Shown here: piece by piece, positions 6,516 through 15,410 of the stretch
Numbering within the stretch: the stretch's first letter is position 1
Layout: every line of letters starts with the position of its first letter
Assembly: GCA_030617525.1 (NCBI GenBank)
Contig: JAUWVG010000003.1
Span: 1 to 20,786 of the forward strand
Reading direction: 5' to 3'
From: Candidatus Aminicenantota bacterium
GTDB taxonomy: Bacteria; Acidobacteriota; Aminicenantia; Aminicenantales; Aminicenantaceae
Length of the DNA: 20,786 nt
The notes under the pieces: model-generated
Seen by the model: only the letters and a program-made list of their open reading frames with translations
What the model was told of the DNA's origin: nothing
Database searches by the model: none
Made by a program: the position numbers and the translations under genes

Positions 6516-7987
6516 AGCTCAGTGAAGTTCTCGAAGGAGTCCCCAATACAAGGGTTGAGGGACAAAGGAATGTGGACATAAGCGGAATCACCCATGATTC
6601 CAGAAAGATTCAAAGCGGATATGTTTTTGTGGCTGTTCAAGGAGAAAAATTGGACGGATTTACCTTTGTCGAGAAAGCCCTACAAAATGGGGCGGAAGCC
6701 GTCCTTTCAAAGCGCAAAAAACCCGATCTGTTTCCCAAGACCTGGATACAAGTTTCTGATGATAGGGAAGCTCTCGGTTTGTGTTCAGCAAACTTTTACG
6801 GCCATCCGTCCAGAGAGCTAAAAATCGTGGGCATCACTGGAACAAAAGGAAAAACGACCGTTTCCTACATTCTGGAGGAAATTTTAAAAAAAGCGAACTT
6901 TATCCCCGGAGTTATCGGTACGATCTCCTACCGGGGACCCAATATTGACATAACAGCAAAACACACAACTCCTGAGGCGAGCGACCTGCAGAAAATGCTC
7001 AGACAGATGGTTGAGGGAGGAGCCACACACTGCATTATGGAAGTCTCCTCCCATGCCTTAGAGCTCAAAAGAGTTACGGGAATAGAGTTTGATGTAGCTG
7101 TGTTCACCAATCTGAGTGGAGAACACATGGATTATCATCAAAATATGGATTCATATTATGAAGCCAAAAAGAAGCTGTTTCATACGGATCAGATCAATCA
7201 GACCGCCGTTATCAATACCGACGATGACTGGGGAAAAAAAATGATCTCCGACATCACTATGGAATACATATCCGTCGGCCTCCAGTCCCCTGCAATGGTG
7301 TACGCAGAAAAATTTGAATTCAATACACACGGAACCAAATTGACAGCAAGGTTTCCATCTGGAAATATGACACTGTCGTCCCACCTTATAGGGAAACCAA
7401 ATGTTTACAATACCCTGTCTTCTCTAGCTGCATCACTGGCCTTGAATATTCCCACAGATGCTATACAAGAAGGCATAGCCGCACTGCACGGTGTTCCGGG
7501 TAGGTTTGAAAGGATTCAAAATTCGCTGGGGATACATATCTATGTCGATTACGCTCATACGGATGATGCTCTTAAAAATCTTTTGGAGACAGCGCAGGAT
7601 CTGGCACGAGAAAAAATCATTCTTGTTTTCGGTGCCGGAGGTGACAGGGATAAAACTAAACGGCCCCGGATGGGCGCGATTGCGGGAGAACTCGCCGACC
7701 TCACTATCCTGACCTCAGACAATCCACGAACAGAATCTCCTTCGGCCATCATTTCAGACGTTGAAGAAGGGCTAAAAACAACCGGCCCAAAAAAATATAT
7801 CATTCTCCCTGACAGGAAAGAGGCCATCAAAAAAGCTCTTTCTCTCGCCAGAAAAGATGACATGATTCTTGTCGCAGGAAAAGGCCATGAAAACTATCAA
7901 ATTTTAGGAGACAAAACCATCGTCTTCAGCGACAAAGACATTATTCACGAAATTCTAAAATTAAGAGGAGATTCCGATCTTGGCTGA
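6512..7987 (+). CDS. murE: UDP-MurNAc-L-alanyl-D-glutamate--2,6-diaminopimelate ligase
   Basis: MurE adds the third residue of the peptidoglycan stem using ATP in the cytoplasm. The 491-residue protein has an N-terminal UDP-substrate domain, the P-loop GITGTKGKTT at 107-116, the MEVSSHAL block at 176-183, the YYEAKKKLF block with the lysine usually carbamylated (about 215-223), and HGVPGRFE at 326-333. The substrate signature is DNPR (403-406), as in meso-diaminopimelate enzymes; lysine-adding enzymes differ here. The cell wall is therefore predicted to be of the mDAP type. It overlaps ftsI by 4 bp and murF by 8 bp. Confidence 0.96.
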   Translation: MKLSEVLEGVPNTRVEGQRNVDISGITHDSRKIQSGYVFVAVQGEKLDGFTFVEKALQNGAEAVLSKRKKPDLFPKTWIQVSDDREALGLCSANFYGHPSRELKIVGITGTKGKTTVSYILEEILKKANFIPGVIGTISYRGPNIDITAKHTTPEASDLQKMLRQMVEGGATHCIMEVSSHALELKRVTGIEFDVAVFTNLSGEHMDYHQNMDSYYEAKKKLFHTDQINQTAVINTDDDWGKKMISDITMEYISVGLQSPAMVYAEKFEFNTHGTKLTARFPSGNMTLSSHLIGKPNVYNTLSSLAASLALNIPTDAIQEGIAALHGVPGRFERIQNSLGIHIYVDYAHTDDALKNLLETAQDLAREKIILVFGAGGDRDKTKRPRMGAIAGELADLTILTSDNPRTESPSAIISDVEEGLKTTGPKKYIILPDRKEAIKKALSLARKDDMILVAGKGHENYQILGDKTIVFSDKDIIHEILKLRGDSDLG

Positions 7988-9362
7988 ATTAAGTGGGGCT
8001 GAGCTGGCACAAAAAATGAATGGGAGCATTATGCAGGGATCCCCTTCGCTAATGTTCAATTCATACAGCATCGATTCCCGGACCTCTTTACAAGGAAGTC
8101 TTTTTTTTGCTCTAAAGGCGGAACGAAATGGGCATCTTTTTATCCCGGATGCCCTAAAAAAAGGAGCGGCTGGAGCTGTTTTATCCCAGGATATTTCTCC
8201 TGTTGACAAAGCCATCGTTCTCCTTCAAGTCAAGGATACAACTTTGGCTCTGCAAATCCTGGCTCATAAAGTCCTCATGGACAGCCAATGTCAAGTGGTG
8301 GGTATCACCGGAAGTGTCGGGAAAACGACAACAAAAGAATTCACCTCTCTACTGCTCGCTGAAAAATACACGGTTCTCAAATCAGAAGGGAATTTCAACA
8401 ACCATCTGGGCCTCCCCCTTTCTCTACTCAATCTGACTCGTAAACATGAGATTGCGGTCCTTGAAATGGGGATGAGCCACCAAGGTGAAATTCAGGCGCT
8501 GACTCAGATCGCGCCTCCTGACGTGGCCGTGATCACAAATATCAAGCCCGTTCACCTCGAATACTTTGAAAGCATTGAAGATATTGCCTTGGCAAAGAAG
8601 GAAATATTACAAGGAGCTCAATCGGATGGAACGGCCGTCCTCAATGCAGACGACTGCCGTGTTTTGGAAATTGCCAAAGATTGGACGGGTAAAAAAATTC
8701 TTTTTGGTCAAACTGACCAATGCGACATACATGCCCATAAAATAAAAAAAATGGGATTTGAAGGGATGGCTTTTCGGTTCGTTTACGGATCGGATTCGGC
8801 CGAAGTCAAACTGCCCTTTCTCTACAACAGCTATTTGGAAAACTTTCTTGCGGCAGCAGGGGTAGCCTATGCTTATTCCGTTCCCCTTCAAAACATACTC
8901 GATCGTTTACCGGAACTCGAGATCCTTCCCCAGAGAGGGGTTCATTACAGGCTCGAAGGAGACATCCATTTGATCGATGATTCCTATAATTCCAATCCGG
9001 CAGCTCTAGAAACCGCTCTCAAAAGCCTTTCTGCTTCGCCATGCAAACGGAAAATCGCCATCCTTGGAGACATGCTTGAACTCGGAAATCAGGAAGATGA
9101 ATTTCACCATCAAGCAGGCAGGACTGCTGTACAAAACAACTGGAATCTGCTCATTACAGTGGGTCCCCTCGGCCGACAGACAGCGGAGGGAGCGCTCCTG
9201 GAGGGGTTGAAAAAAGAAAACATTATTTCATTCAATAATTCAATAGAGGCCGCTGCGGAAATAGATGAATTTATTCAAAAAGGCGACCTCGTGCTGATAA
9301 AAGGTTCACGGGGAACAAGGATGGAGAAGATTGTGAAAATTTTATTGTCGAAGGGGCGATAA
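7980..9362 (+). CDS. murF: UDP-MurNAc-tripeptide--D-alanyl-D-alanine ligase
   Basis: MurF adds D-Ala-D-Ala to UDP-MurNAc-tripeptide, the last cytoplasmic step before transfer to lipid. The protein is 460 residues. It carries the P-loop GITGSVGKTTTKE at 108-120, then NFNNHLGLPLSLL, LEMGMSHQGEI and TNIKPVHLEYF, and a C-terminal domain with DDSYNSNPAAL and ILGDMLELG. The start is a TTG: a GAGGAG ribosome site at 7965-7970 lies 9 nt before it, and the N-terminus it gives (AELSGAELAQKMNG) matches the family. The next in-frame ATG is 12 codons on and would cut this conserved start. The gene overlaps murE by 8 bp. The partner ligase gene ddl is not in the window. Confidence 0.95.
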   Translation: MAELSGAELAQKMNGSIMQGSPSLMFNSYSIDSRTSLQGSLFFALKAERNGHLFIPDALKKGAAGAVLSQDISPVDKAIVLLQVKDTTLALQILAHKVLMDSQCQVVGITGSVGKTTTKEFTSLLLAEKYTVLKSEGNFNNHLGLPLSLLNLTRKHEIAVLEMGMSHQGEIQALTQIAPPDVAVITNIKPVHLEYFESIEDIALAKKEILQGAQSDGTAVLNADDCRVLEIAKDWTGKKILFGQTDQCDIHAHKIKKMGFEGMAFRFVYGSDSAEVKLPFLYNSYLENFLAAAGVAYAYSVPLQNILDRLPELEILPQRGVHYRLEGDIHLIDDSYNSNPAALETALKSLSASPCKRKIAILGDMLELGNQEDEFHHQAGRTAVQNNWNLLITVGPLGRQTAEGALLEGLKKENIISFNNSIEAAAEIDEFIQKGDLVLIKGSRGTRMEKIVKILLSKGR

Positions 9363-9363
9363 C

Positions 9364-10452
9364 ATGTTGTATTGGCTTCTACTGCCTTTGAAAGAACAAA
9401 TTTCTTTCTTTAACGTGTTTGGCTACATCACGGTCCGGACAGCATTGGCGGGAATATCAGCTCTATTGATCAGCCTGCTGCTTGGGCCGTTCATGATCAG
9501 AATCCTGAAAAAGTACCAGATTGGAGAGGAGATAAGATCTTTTGGGCCCAAATCTCATCTCAACAAAAAGGGAACACCTTCGATGGGAGGCATCCTGATC
9601 ATCGGATCCACAATCCTGCCCACAGTTCTCTGGGGGAATCTGAACAACACCTACGTTCTCATTGCGATGGGCACCATGCTGTCTTTTGGCGTGGTGGGAT
9701 TCTGGGATGACTTCCTCAAGATCAAAATGAAAAAATCTTCTGGACTTATAATGAGGTATAAACTGATCCTGCAAGTCATCCTCTCCGCAGCCGTAGGTTT
9801 AGGGTTGGTCTATCTCGGATTGAAAGGACAATTTGATCTTCACCTCAGTGTCCCCTTTATCAAAGAGTGGACCCCCTTCTTGGGATGGTTTTATCTGCCC
9901 TGGATCATATTTATTCTTATCGGCTCCTCAAACTCAGTCAATCTCGCCGATGGTTTGGACGGTCTGGCCATAGGATTAACTTTGATCAGCGCCACCGCTT
10001 TTGCTGCCTTGGCCTATTTCATCGGACGAGTTGATGTCGCGGAGTACCTGGACATCTTCTATGTTCCTCAAGCTGCAGAATTGACCGTGTTTATGGGCGC
10101 TATGGCCGGAGCGTGTTTGGGATTTTTGTGGTATAACACCCACCCCGCCCAGATATTTATGGGAGATGTGGGGGCTTTGTCACTCGGCGGAACCATCGGA
10201 GTCATCGCCATCATGATCAAACAGGAGTTTCTCCTGTTTATGGTGGCCGGGGTATTCATCATAGAAGCTCTCTCGGTCATGCTTCAAGTGTCCTACTTCA
10301 AGTTCACGGGAGGCAAGCGTATATTCAAAATGGCGCCCCTCCACCATCATTTTGAACTTATGGGATTGTCCGAACAAAAGATTGTGGTTCGATTCTGGAT
10401 AGCAGGCATCATCTTTGCCCTCTTCAGTTTGACCACGCTAAAAATCAGATAA
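9364..10452 (+). CDS. mraY: Phospho-N-acetylmuramoyl-pentapeptide transferase
   Basis: MraY moves phospho-MurNAc-pentapeptide from UDP onto undecaprenyl phosphate, making lipid I at the inner membrane. The 362-residue protein has about ten hydrophobic helices. The active-site features are all present: GTPSMGG (70-76), FWDD with Asp115-Asp116, NLADGLDGLA (193-202), MGDVGALSLGG (266-276) and APLHHHFEL with His327-329. One base separates it from murF and one from murD. All key residues of the polyprenyl-phosphate hexose-1-phosphate transferase superfamily are kept, so it should be active. Confidence 0.97.
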   Translation: MLYWLLLPLKEQISFFNVFGYITVRTALAGISALLISLLLGPFMIRILKKYQIGEEIRSFGPKSHLNKKGTPSMGGILIIGSTILPTVLWGNLNNTYVLIAMGTMLSFGVVGFWDDFLKIKMKKSSGLIMRYKLILQVILSAAVGLGLVYLGLKGQFDLHLSVPFIKEWTPFLGWFYLPWIIFILIGSSNSVNLADGLDGLAIGLTLISATAFAALAYFIGRVDVAEYLDIFYVPQAAELTVFMGAMAGACLGFLWYNTHPAQIFMGDVGALSLGGTIGVIAIMIKQEFLLFMVAGVFIIEALSVMLQVSYFKFTGGKRIFKMAPLHHHFELMGLSEQKIVVRFWIAGIIFALFSLTTLKIR

Positions 10453-10453
10453 A

Positions 10454-11815
10454 ATGAATTTAGAAGGAAAAAAAGTTTTGGTCATCGGATTGGGAAAAAC
10501 AGGAAAAGCCCTGTGCGATTTCCTGATCCAGCGGAAAGCTCGGGTCAAAGTCAGCGAAAAAAATCCGCCAACAAATCTGGAACGTGACATGGGATTCTGG
10601 GCAGGAAAGAATTTGACGGTTGAAACCGGACCACATAATCGTTTGAGTTTCTTAGATGCTGACCTTATCATTCCCAGTCCCGGTGTGCCTATGCTTCCTG
10701 AGATGGAAGAAGCTCAGGCAAACGGCATCCCTATCATTTCGGAAGCAGAGCTCGCTTCGAGGTTTTTAAAAGGGAAAATTGTCGGGATCACCGGATCAAA
10801 CGGAAAATCTACGACAACCACCCTCACACACAAAATCCTCATGGACGGCCGCCTTGAGGCCTATTTGGCCGGCAATATTGGAACTCCCCTCATTTCTTTT
10901 GTCGACAAAAGCGCGGATCATCATATTTATGTCACAGAACTTTCGAGTTTTCAGTTGGAACATATTGAGAGCTTTTCTGCAGCCGTGTCCGTATTCCTCA
11001 ACCTTTCTCCCGATCATCTCGACTGGCACAAAAGTTTCAAGAACTATTTTGAAGCCAAGAAAAAACTTTTCATGACCCAGAAAGAGAGTGGATTTGCAAT
11101 TCTTAACAGAGATGATACGGCCGTCTGGGCACTGGCTGAAGATACCCCTACCCGGGTTTTTGCCTTCAGCCGGCAAAAAAGGATACAAAACGGCTGCTCA
11201 ATCGAGAAAAATTGGATAGTTTTGAGAAACGAAATAGAGGAAAAGATAATAAAGGTCTCGGACATTCCTCTACCAGGCGCGCATAACCTGGATAACGTCA
11301 TGGCTTCGGCTTTAGTTGGGCATCTCCTTTCTGTTCCTGTTCCTTTGATCAGAGAATCCATCAAAAACTTTCAGGGGCTGGAACACCGTTTAGAAAAGGT
11401 TTCAAATATCAGAGGAGTCGAGTTTTATAATGACTCAAAAGCTACAAATGTAGAAGCCGCCATCACATCCATCATCAGCTTCAATCAACCCATAATACTT
11501 GTCCTGGGAGGCAGAGACAAAGGGAGTGATTTTAAAAAACTCAGGAAACCGGTTCTAGAAAGAGTGAAAAAAATTTTCTTGATCGGGGAAGCAAAGGAAA
11601 AGATCAAAAGAGCCCTGAAGAATTATATCCCGATGAGTTATGTGACATCTCTTAAAGAAGCTGTAGTGGAAGGTTTTGCCTCGGCTAATCCCGGGGAAAT
11701 TGTCCTCCTGGCCCCAGCATGCACAAGCTTTGATATGTTCAGGAACTTCGAGGAAAGAGGAAAAATTTTCAAAAAGGAAGTTTATTCCCTTGATGAAAAA
11801 ATCAACAATGCCTAA
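10454..11815 (+). CDS. murD: UDP-MurNAc-L-alanine--D-glutamate ligase
   Basis: MurD adds D-glutamate to UDP-MurNAc-L-Ala with ATP. The 453-residue protein begins with a Rossmann-like UDP-binding domain (VLVIGLGKTGKAL, 8-20; SPGVP at 75-79). The ATP P-loop GITGSNGKSTTTT is at 111-123, followed by GNIGTPL, ELSSFQLE, NLSPDHLDWH, EHRLEKV, and the C-terminal YNDSKATN and LGGRDKGSDF blocks typical of MurD. The end, LLAPACTSFDMFRNFEERG, is diagnostic. It starts 1 bp after mraY and its 3' end overlaps the start of ftsW. Confidence 0.96.
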   Translation: MNLEGKKVLVIGLGKTGKALCDFLIQRKARVKVSEKNPPTNLERDMGFWAGKNLTVETGPHNRLSFLDADLIIPSPGVPMLPEMEEAQANGIPIISEAELASRFLKGKIVGITGSNGKSTTTTLTHKILMDGRLEAYLAGNIGTPLISFVDKSADHHIYVTELSSFQLEHIESFSAAVSVFLNLSPDHLDWHKSFKNYFEAKKKLFMTQKESGFAILNRDDTAVWALAEDTPTRVFAFSRQKRIQNGCSIEKNWIVLRNEIEEKIIKVSDIPLPGAHNLDNVMASALVGHLLSVPVPLIRESIKNFQGLEHRLEKVSNIRGVEFYNDSKATNVEAAITSIISFNQPIILVLGGRDKGSDFKKLRKPVLERVKKIFLIGEAKEKIKRALKNYIPMSYVTSLKEAVVEGFASANPGEIVLLAPACTSFDMFRNFEERGKIFKKEVYSLDEKINNA

Positions 11816-12926
11816 AGAACTCTTCAAACCGTATAGATTCGACAAGCCATTGCTGATTATTGTCCTGATCCTTATTGCATTCGGTTTGATTATGGTTTTC
11901 AGCTCCTCGGCTATTTTGGCCAGCGAAAAATACCAGAATTCCTTCTATTTTTTCGTCCATCAGATCTTTGGCGCAGGATTAGGAATTGTTCTCCTTTTTG
12001 TTTTGCTTGCTGTCAAGAAACTTTTCTACCAGGATCCTTATTTCATCTACGGTCTCCTTCTCGTGTCCCTAGGACTTTTAGCACTCTGTTTTGTTATGCC
12101 CGCTATTGAAAACACCAACCGTTGGATCTTTTTTTCCGGAATCCGGTTTCAACCATCAGAGCTCGCAAAAATCAGCCTTATCCTATTTTTTGCTTTCTAT
12201 TTTTCCCGCAAGCAGGACAAACTCGGAGAATGGCAAACCCTTGTCCTCCCGCTCACCGTCCTCGGTCTCTTTGTCCTCCTCATCCTAAAGGAGCCCGATT
12301 ACGGAACGGCTTTGCTTGTACTCGCTCTAAGCACGGTCATGCTGTATATCGGAGGAGTCAAGCTGAAACATTTGATTTATCTGGGGATTGCTTCGAGCGC
12401 AGTTTTTGGATTTTACCTTTTCCAGGCCAGCTATAGGATGGAAAGAATTTTTTCCTTTATTTCTCCAGAGAAAGATCCCCTTGGAAGCGGATTTCAAGCC
12501 ATTCAATCCAAGTATGCTGTAGGAGCCGGAGGACTGTTTGGAGTGAGCTTGGGTGAAAGTACACAAAAACTCTTCTTCCTCCCCTGTGCACACACGGATT
12601 ACATTTTTGCCATCCTTGGCGAGGAACTCGGGCTTCTCGGAACTCTCTCTGTTCTTGTTCTATTCGTTCTATTCCTCTGGAGAGGCCTCCTCATTTCATG
12701 GCGAGCACCCGATCTATTCAGTCAGATCACCGCAGCAGGTCTCACCCTTGCCATTTTTATGCAGGCTCTTCTCAACATCAGCATAGTCCTGGGTCTGGGA
12801 CCAGCAACAGGTCTTCCTCTTCCACTCATTAGCTTCGGACGATCATCACTTCTCACCACGATACTCAGTGTCGGAATTATACTTCACATTTCTCAACGGA
12901 GAGCAGCCTTTAAAAAGAAACGATGA
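11793..12926 (+). CDS. ftsW: Septal peptidoglycan glycosyltransferase FtsW (SEDS family)
   Basis: FtsW polymerises lipid II at the septum together with FtsI. The 377-residue protein has about ten membrane helices and clear SEDS blocks: NTNRWIFFSGIRFQPSELAK (108-126), KEPDYGTALL (166-175), and HTDYIFAILGEELG holding the catalytic-type Asp269. Three positions that are nearly fixed in the family differ: Cys265 where Glu is usual in LPEAHTD, a Gly-Pro step in GLGPATG, and Arg350 in ISFGRSS where GGSS is usual. I chose the ATG at 11793, with GGAAG at 11776-11780 upstream. The ATG at 11808 is an alternative. A longer frame from 11676 lies inside murD and is not needed. It overlaps murG by 4 bp. Confidence 0.9.
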   Translation: MKKSTMPKELFKPYRFDKPLLIIVLILIAFGLIMVFSSSAILASEKYQNSFYFFVHQIFGAGLGIVLLFVLLAVKKLFYQDPYFIYGLLLVSLGLLALCFVMPAIENTNRWIFFSGIRFQPSELAKISLILFFAFYFSRKQDKLGEWQTLVLPLTVLGLFVLLILKEPDYGTALLVLALSTVMLYIGGVKLKHLIYLGIASSAVFGFYLFQASYRMERIFSFISPEKDPLGSGFQAIQSKYAVGAGGLFGVSLGESTQKLFFLPCAHTDYIFAILGEELGLLGTLSVLVLFVLFLWRGLLISWRAPDLFSQITAAGLTLAIFMQALLNISIVLGLGPATGLPLPLISFGRSSLLTTILSVGIILHISQRRAAFKKKR

Positions 12927-14023
12927 GACAAAAGAGATTGATTTTTAGCGGAGGTGGCACAGCCGGACATCTCTATCCCGGTCTGGTGGTGAGCGAAAAA
13001 TTAAAGGAGAAAAATCCAGGCATTCAAATCACATTCGTTGGAGGAAGCCGCAAACTGGAAAAAAACATAATGGACCACCACGGAGTTCATTTTATTCCGC
13101 TTAAAATTGAAGGTTTGAAAGGAAAGGGAATAAAAATTTTCAAATCTCTATTTTTCCTTCCTTTTGCGTTCATCAAATCTTTTGCCCTTTTGATACGCAT
13201 TAAACCAAACCTGGTGATAGGTCTCGGAGGATACAGCTCCGGTCCCATTGTCCTCCTCGCTTCTCTAATGAAAATACCGACTCTCATTCTGGAACAAAAC
13301 CTTTTCCCAGGCTTTACAAACAGAACTCTTATCCCGAGGATTCAAAAAGCAGTTGTCGCCTTCGAAGGCTCACTCCCCCACTTCAAGAAAAAAGGGATCT
13401 TCCTTGGCAATCCTGCAAGACCAGAATTTTATGCCCTTCATCCTAAAAAGAGAAACACCAAGCTGAGCCTTCTTATCTTTGGAGGCAGTCAGGGATCACA
13501 TTTCTTGAATACGAAAATCACCAGCACACTGCCACTTTTGGAAGACAAAAAAGATGAGCTCAAAATCTATCATCAAACAGGCAGCAGCGATTTTGAAAGT
13601 GTCCAGCAATCCTATTCCAAAAACGGTTTCTATGATGTAGAGGTTGCTCCCTATTTTTATGACATGCCGAATTATTTTCAAAAGTCCGATCTCGTCATAA
13701 GCCGGGCAGGAGCCACGACTATCACCGAACTCATCGCCTCTCATAAAGCAGCGCTGCTCATCCCTTTTGCCAAAGCAACGGATAATCATCAGGTCCAAAA
13801 CGCCCAGGAGTTAAAAAAAGTTGGGGGAGCAGAAATTATCCTGGAATCAGAATTTACACCTGAGTATTTTGCAAAAAAAATCATAGATTTTATGGACAAC
13901 AAGGACGATTTGGACCGGATGGAAAAAAATTTGGAATCACTAAAAAAAGAAAATTCAGCCGAAAATATATCAAATCTCTGTTGGGATCTGATGGAAAATG
14001 AACATGGGGAGGCCCCCTCTTGA
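12923..14023 (+). CDS. murG: UDP-GlcNAc--undecaprenyl-pyrophosphoryl-MurNAc-pentapeptide GlcNAc transferase
   Basis: MurG adds GlcNAc to lipid I, giving lipid II, on the inner face of the cytoplasmic membrane. The 366-residue GT28 protein has the N-terminal loop SGGGTAGHLYPGL (9-21) with His16, the second glycine loop GLGGYSSGP, LEQN in the interdomain region, and the C-terminal domain with FGGSQGS, SRAGATTITEL and DNHQVQNA. These are the acceptor- and UDP-GlcNAc-binding motifs in the normal order. It is coupled on both sides by 4-bp overlaps: ATGA with ftsW and TTGA with murC. Confidence 0.96.
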   Translation: MRQKRLIFSGGGTAGHLYPGLVVSEKLKEKNPGIQITFVGGSRKLEKNIMDHHGVHFIPLKIEGLKGKGIKIFKSLFFLPFAFIKSFALLIRIKPNLVIGLGGYSSGPIVLLASLMKIPTLILEQNLFPGFTNRTLIPRIQKAVVAFEGSLPHFKKKGIFLGNPARPEFYALHPKKRNTKLSLLIFGGSQGSHFLNTKITSTLPLLEDKKDELKIYHQTGSSDFESVQQSYSKNGFYDVEVAPYFYDMPNYFQKSDLVISRAGATTITELIASHKAALLIPFAKATDNHQVQNAQELKKVGGAEIILESEFTPEYFAKKIIDFMDNKDDLDRMEKNLESLKKENSAENISNLCWDLMENEHGEAPS

Positions 14024-15408
14024 AAAAAAGAAGTTATTACAAACTTAAACACATTCACATGATCGGCATTGGCGGGACCGGGATGAATGGAATCGCCGAA
14101 GTGCTTTTGAACAGAGGATATAAAGTTTCAGGATCAGACATGAGTGAAAATCAAGCCACTCGCCGTTTGAGCAGCCTTGGAGCCCATATTTCCATCGGGC
14201 ACAAAACAGAACAGGTTGAGGGCGCGGATGTTGTTGTGACTTCATCCGCCATCGACGAAAAAAACGTTGAGGTTATGGAAGCCAAAAAGCAAAAAATCCC
14301 CATTATTCCCAGAGCTGAAATGTTGGCTGAATTGATGAGAATGAAAAACGGAATCGCCGTTGCAGGTTCTCACGGCAAAACATCAACAACGTCTATGATC
14401 GCCCAGGTTCTAGAATCGGCCGGCCTTGATCCAACGATCATCGTTGGAGGGCGGCTGAACACCATCGGAGCTCATGCCAAACTTGGAGAGGGGGATTTTA
14501 TCGTAGCCGAAGCCGACGAGAGTGACAGATCCTTTCTCTATCTCTCCCCTTTTATTGCCGTTCTGACCAACCTGGATGAGGAACATCTGGATCAATATAA
14601 AAACGTCGAGGAAATCAAAAAAACATTTGTCAATTTTGCCAATAAAGTGCCCTTTTACTGTCCTGTTATTCTCTGTTTGGACGATGCCAACCTTCAGAGC
14701 CTTATCCCAATACTGGAGCGACGCATTATCACCTATGGATTTTCCGCTCAGGCTGATATTTTTGCCAGAGATCCAGTTTTTAGTAAATTTTCCAGCACGT
14801 CCACACTCTTCCATAAAGGAGAGAAAATCGGTTTGCTTAAATTGAATGCGCCAGGCATCCACAGCATCTTGAATGCCATGGCGGCTGTTGCCGTTGGAAT
14901 TGACTTGAATATTCCAGTTGACACAATCCTTGAAGCGCTGGAAAAATACGGTGGTATTGGCCGCCGTTTCGAGCTTAAAGCGACTATCAACGACATCATG
15001 ATCATCGAGGATTATGCCCACCATCCTACTGAAATTAAAACGACTCTAGAAGCGGCACAAAGCGGTTGGGACAGAAGAATTGTGGCCATTTTTCAACCTC
15101 ACCGGTTTTCCCGCCTCTCTTTCCTGATGAAAGAATTCGGGACAGCCTTTAATCAAGCCGACATTCTTATCATCACAGAGGTTTTTCCTGCAGGTGAAAA
15201 ACCCATTCCTGGGATTTCAGGAAAAATTCTATGTAAAGAAATCCAGGAATTTGGACATAAACATATCCATTTTGAAGCAGAAATGAAGAATATCCCTTCA
15301 CTGATCAAAAACTTGGTCAAACCTAAAGATCTGGTCCTCATTATGGGAGCCGGAAGTATTAACTCCATTATTCCGGAGATCATCAACGGATTGGGAGAGA
15401 CTTACTGA
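14020..15408 (+). CDS. murC: UDP-N-acetylmuramate--L-alanine ligase
   Basis: MurC adds the first amino acid, L-Ala, to UDP-MurNAc. The 462-residue protein has the N-terminal HMIGIGGTGMNGIAE (13-26), SGSDMSEN, the ATP P-loop AGSHGKTSTTSM (115-126), EADESDRSF, TNLDEEHLDQY, and the C-terminal GIGRRFELK, EDYAHHPTEI and FQPHRFSR. The start is TTG at 14020, supported by GGGGAGG at 14006-14012 seven nt upstream. No upstream ATG exists in frame near it. That ribosome site can also pair with the CCCC just after it in a small hairpin. The gene overlaps murG by 4 bp. murB does not follow, unlike in many dcw clusters. Confidence 0.95.
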   Translation: MKKRSYYKLKHIHMIGIGGTGMNGIAEVLLNRGYKVSGSDMSENQATRRLSSLGAHISIGHKTEQVEGADVVVTSSAIDEKNVEVMEAKKQKIPIIPRAEMLAELMRMKNGIAVAGSHGKTSTTSMIAQVLESAGLDPTIIVGGRLNTIGAHAKLGEGDFIVAEADESDRSFLYLSPFIAVLTNLDEEHLDQYKNVEEIKKTFVNFANKVPFYCPVILCLDDANLQSLIPILERRIITYGFSAQADIFARDPVFSKFSSTSTLFHKGEKIGLLKLNAPGIHSILNAMAAVAVGIDLNIPVDTILEALEKYGGIGRRFELKATINDIMIIEDYAHHPTEIKTTLEAAQSGWDRRIVAIFQPHRFSRLSFLMKEFGTAFNQADILIITEVFPAGEKPIPGISGKILCKEIQEFGHKHIHFEAEMKNIPSLIKNLVKPKDLVLIMGAGSINSIIPEIINGLGETY

Positions 15409-15410
15409 TT

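Noticed and set aside
11676..11792. Longer N-terminus for FtsW
   Set aside because: The extra 39 residues lie within the conserved end of murD, are polar, and have no counterpart in FtsW.
14410..15024. Minus-strand frame of 204 codons in murC
   Set aside because: It is fully antisense to the conserved centre of murC and has no family motif.
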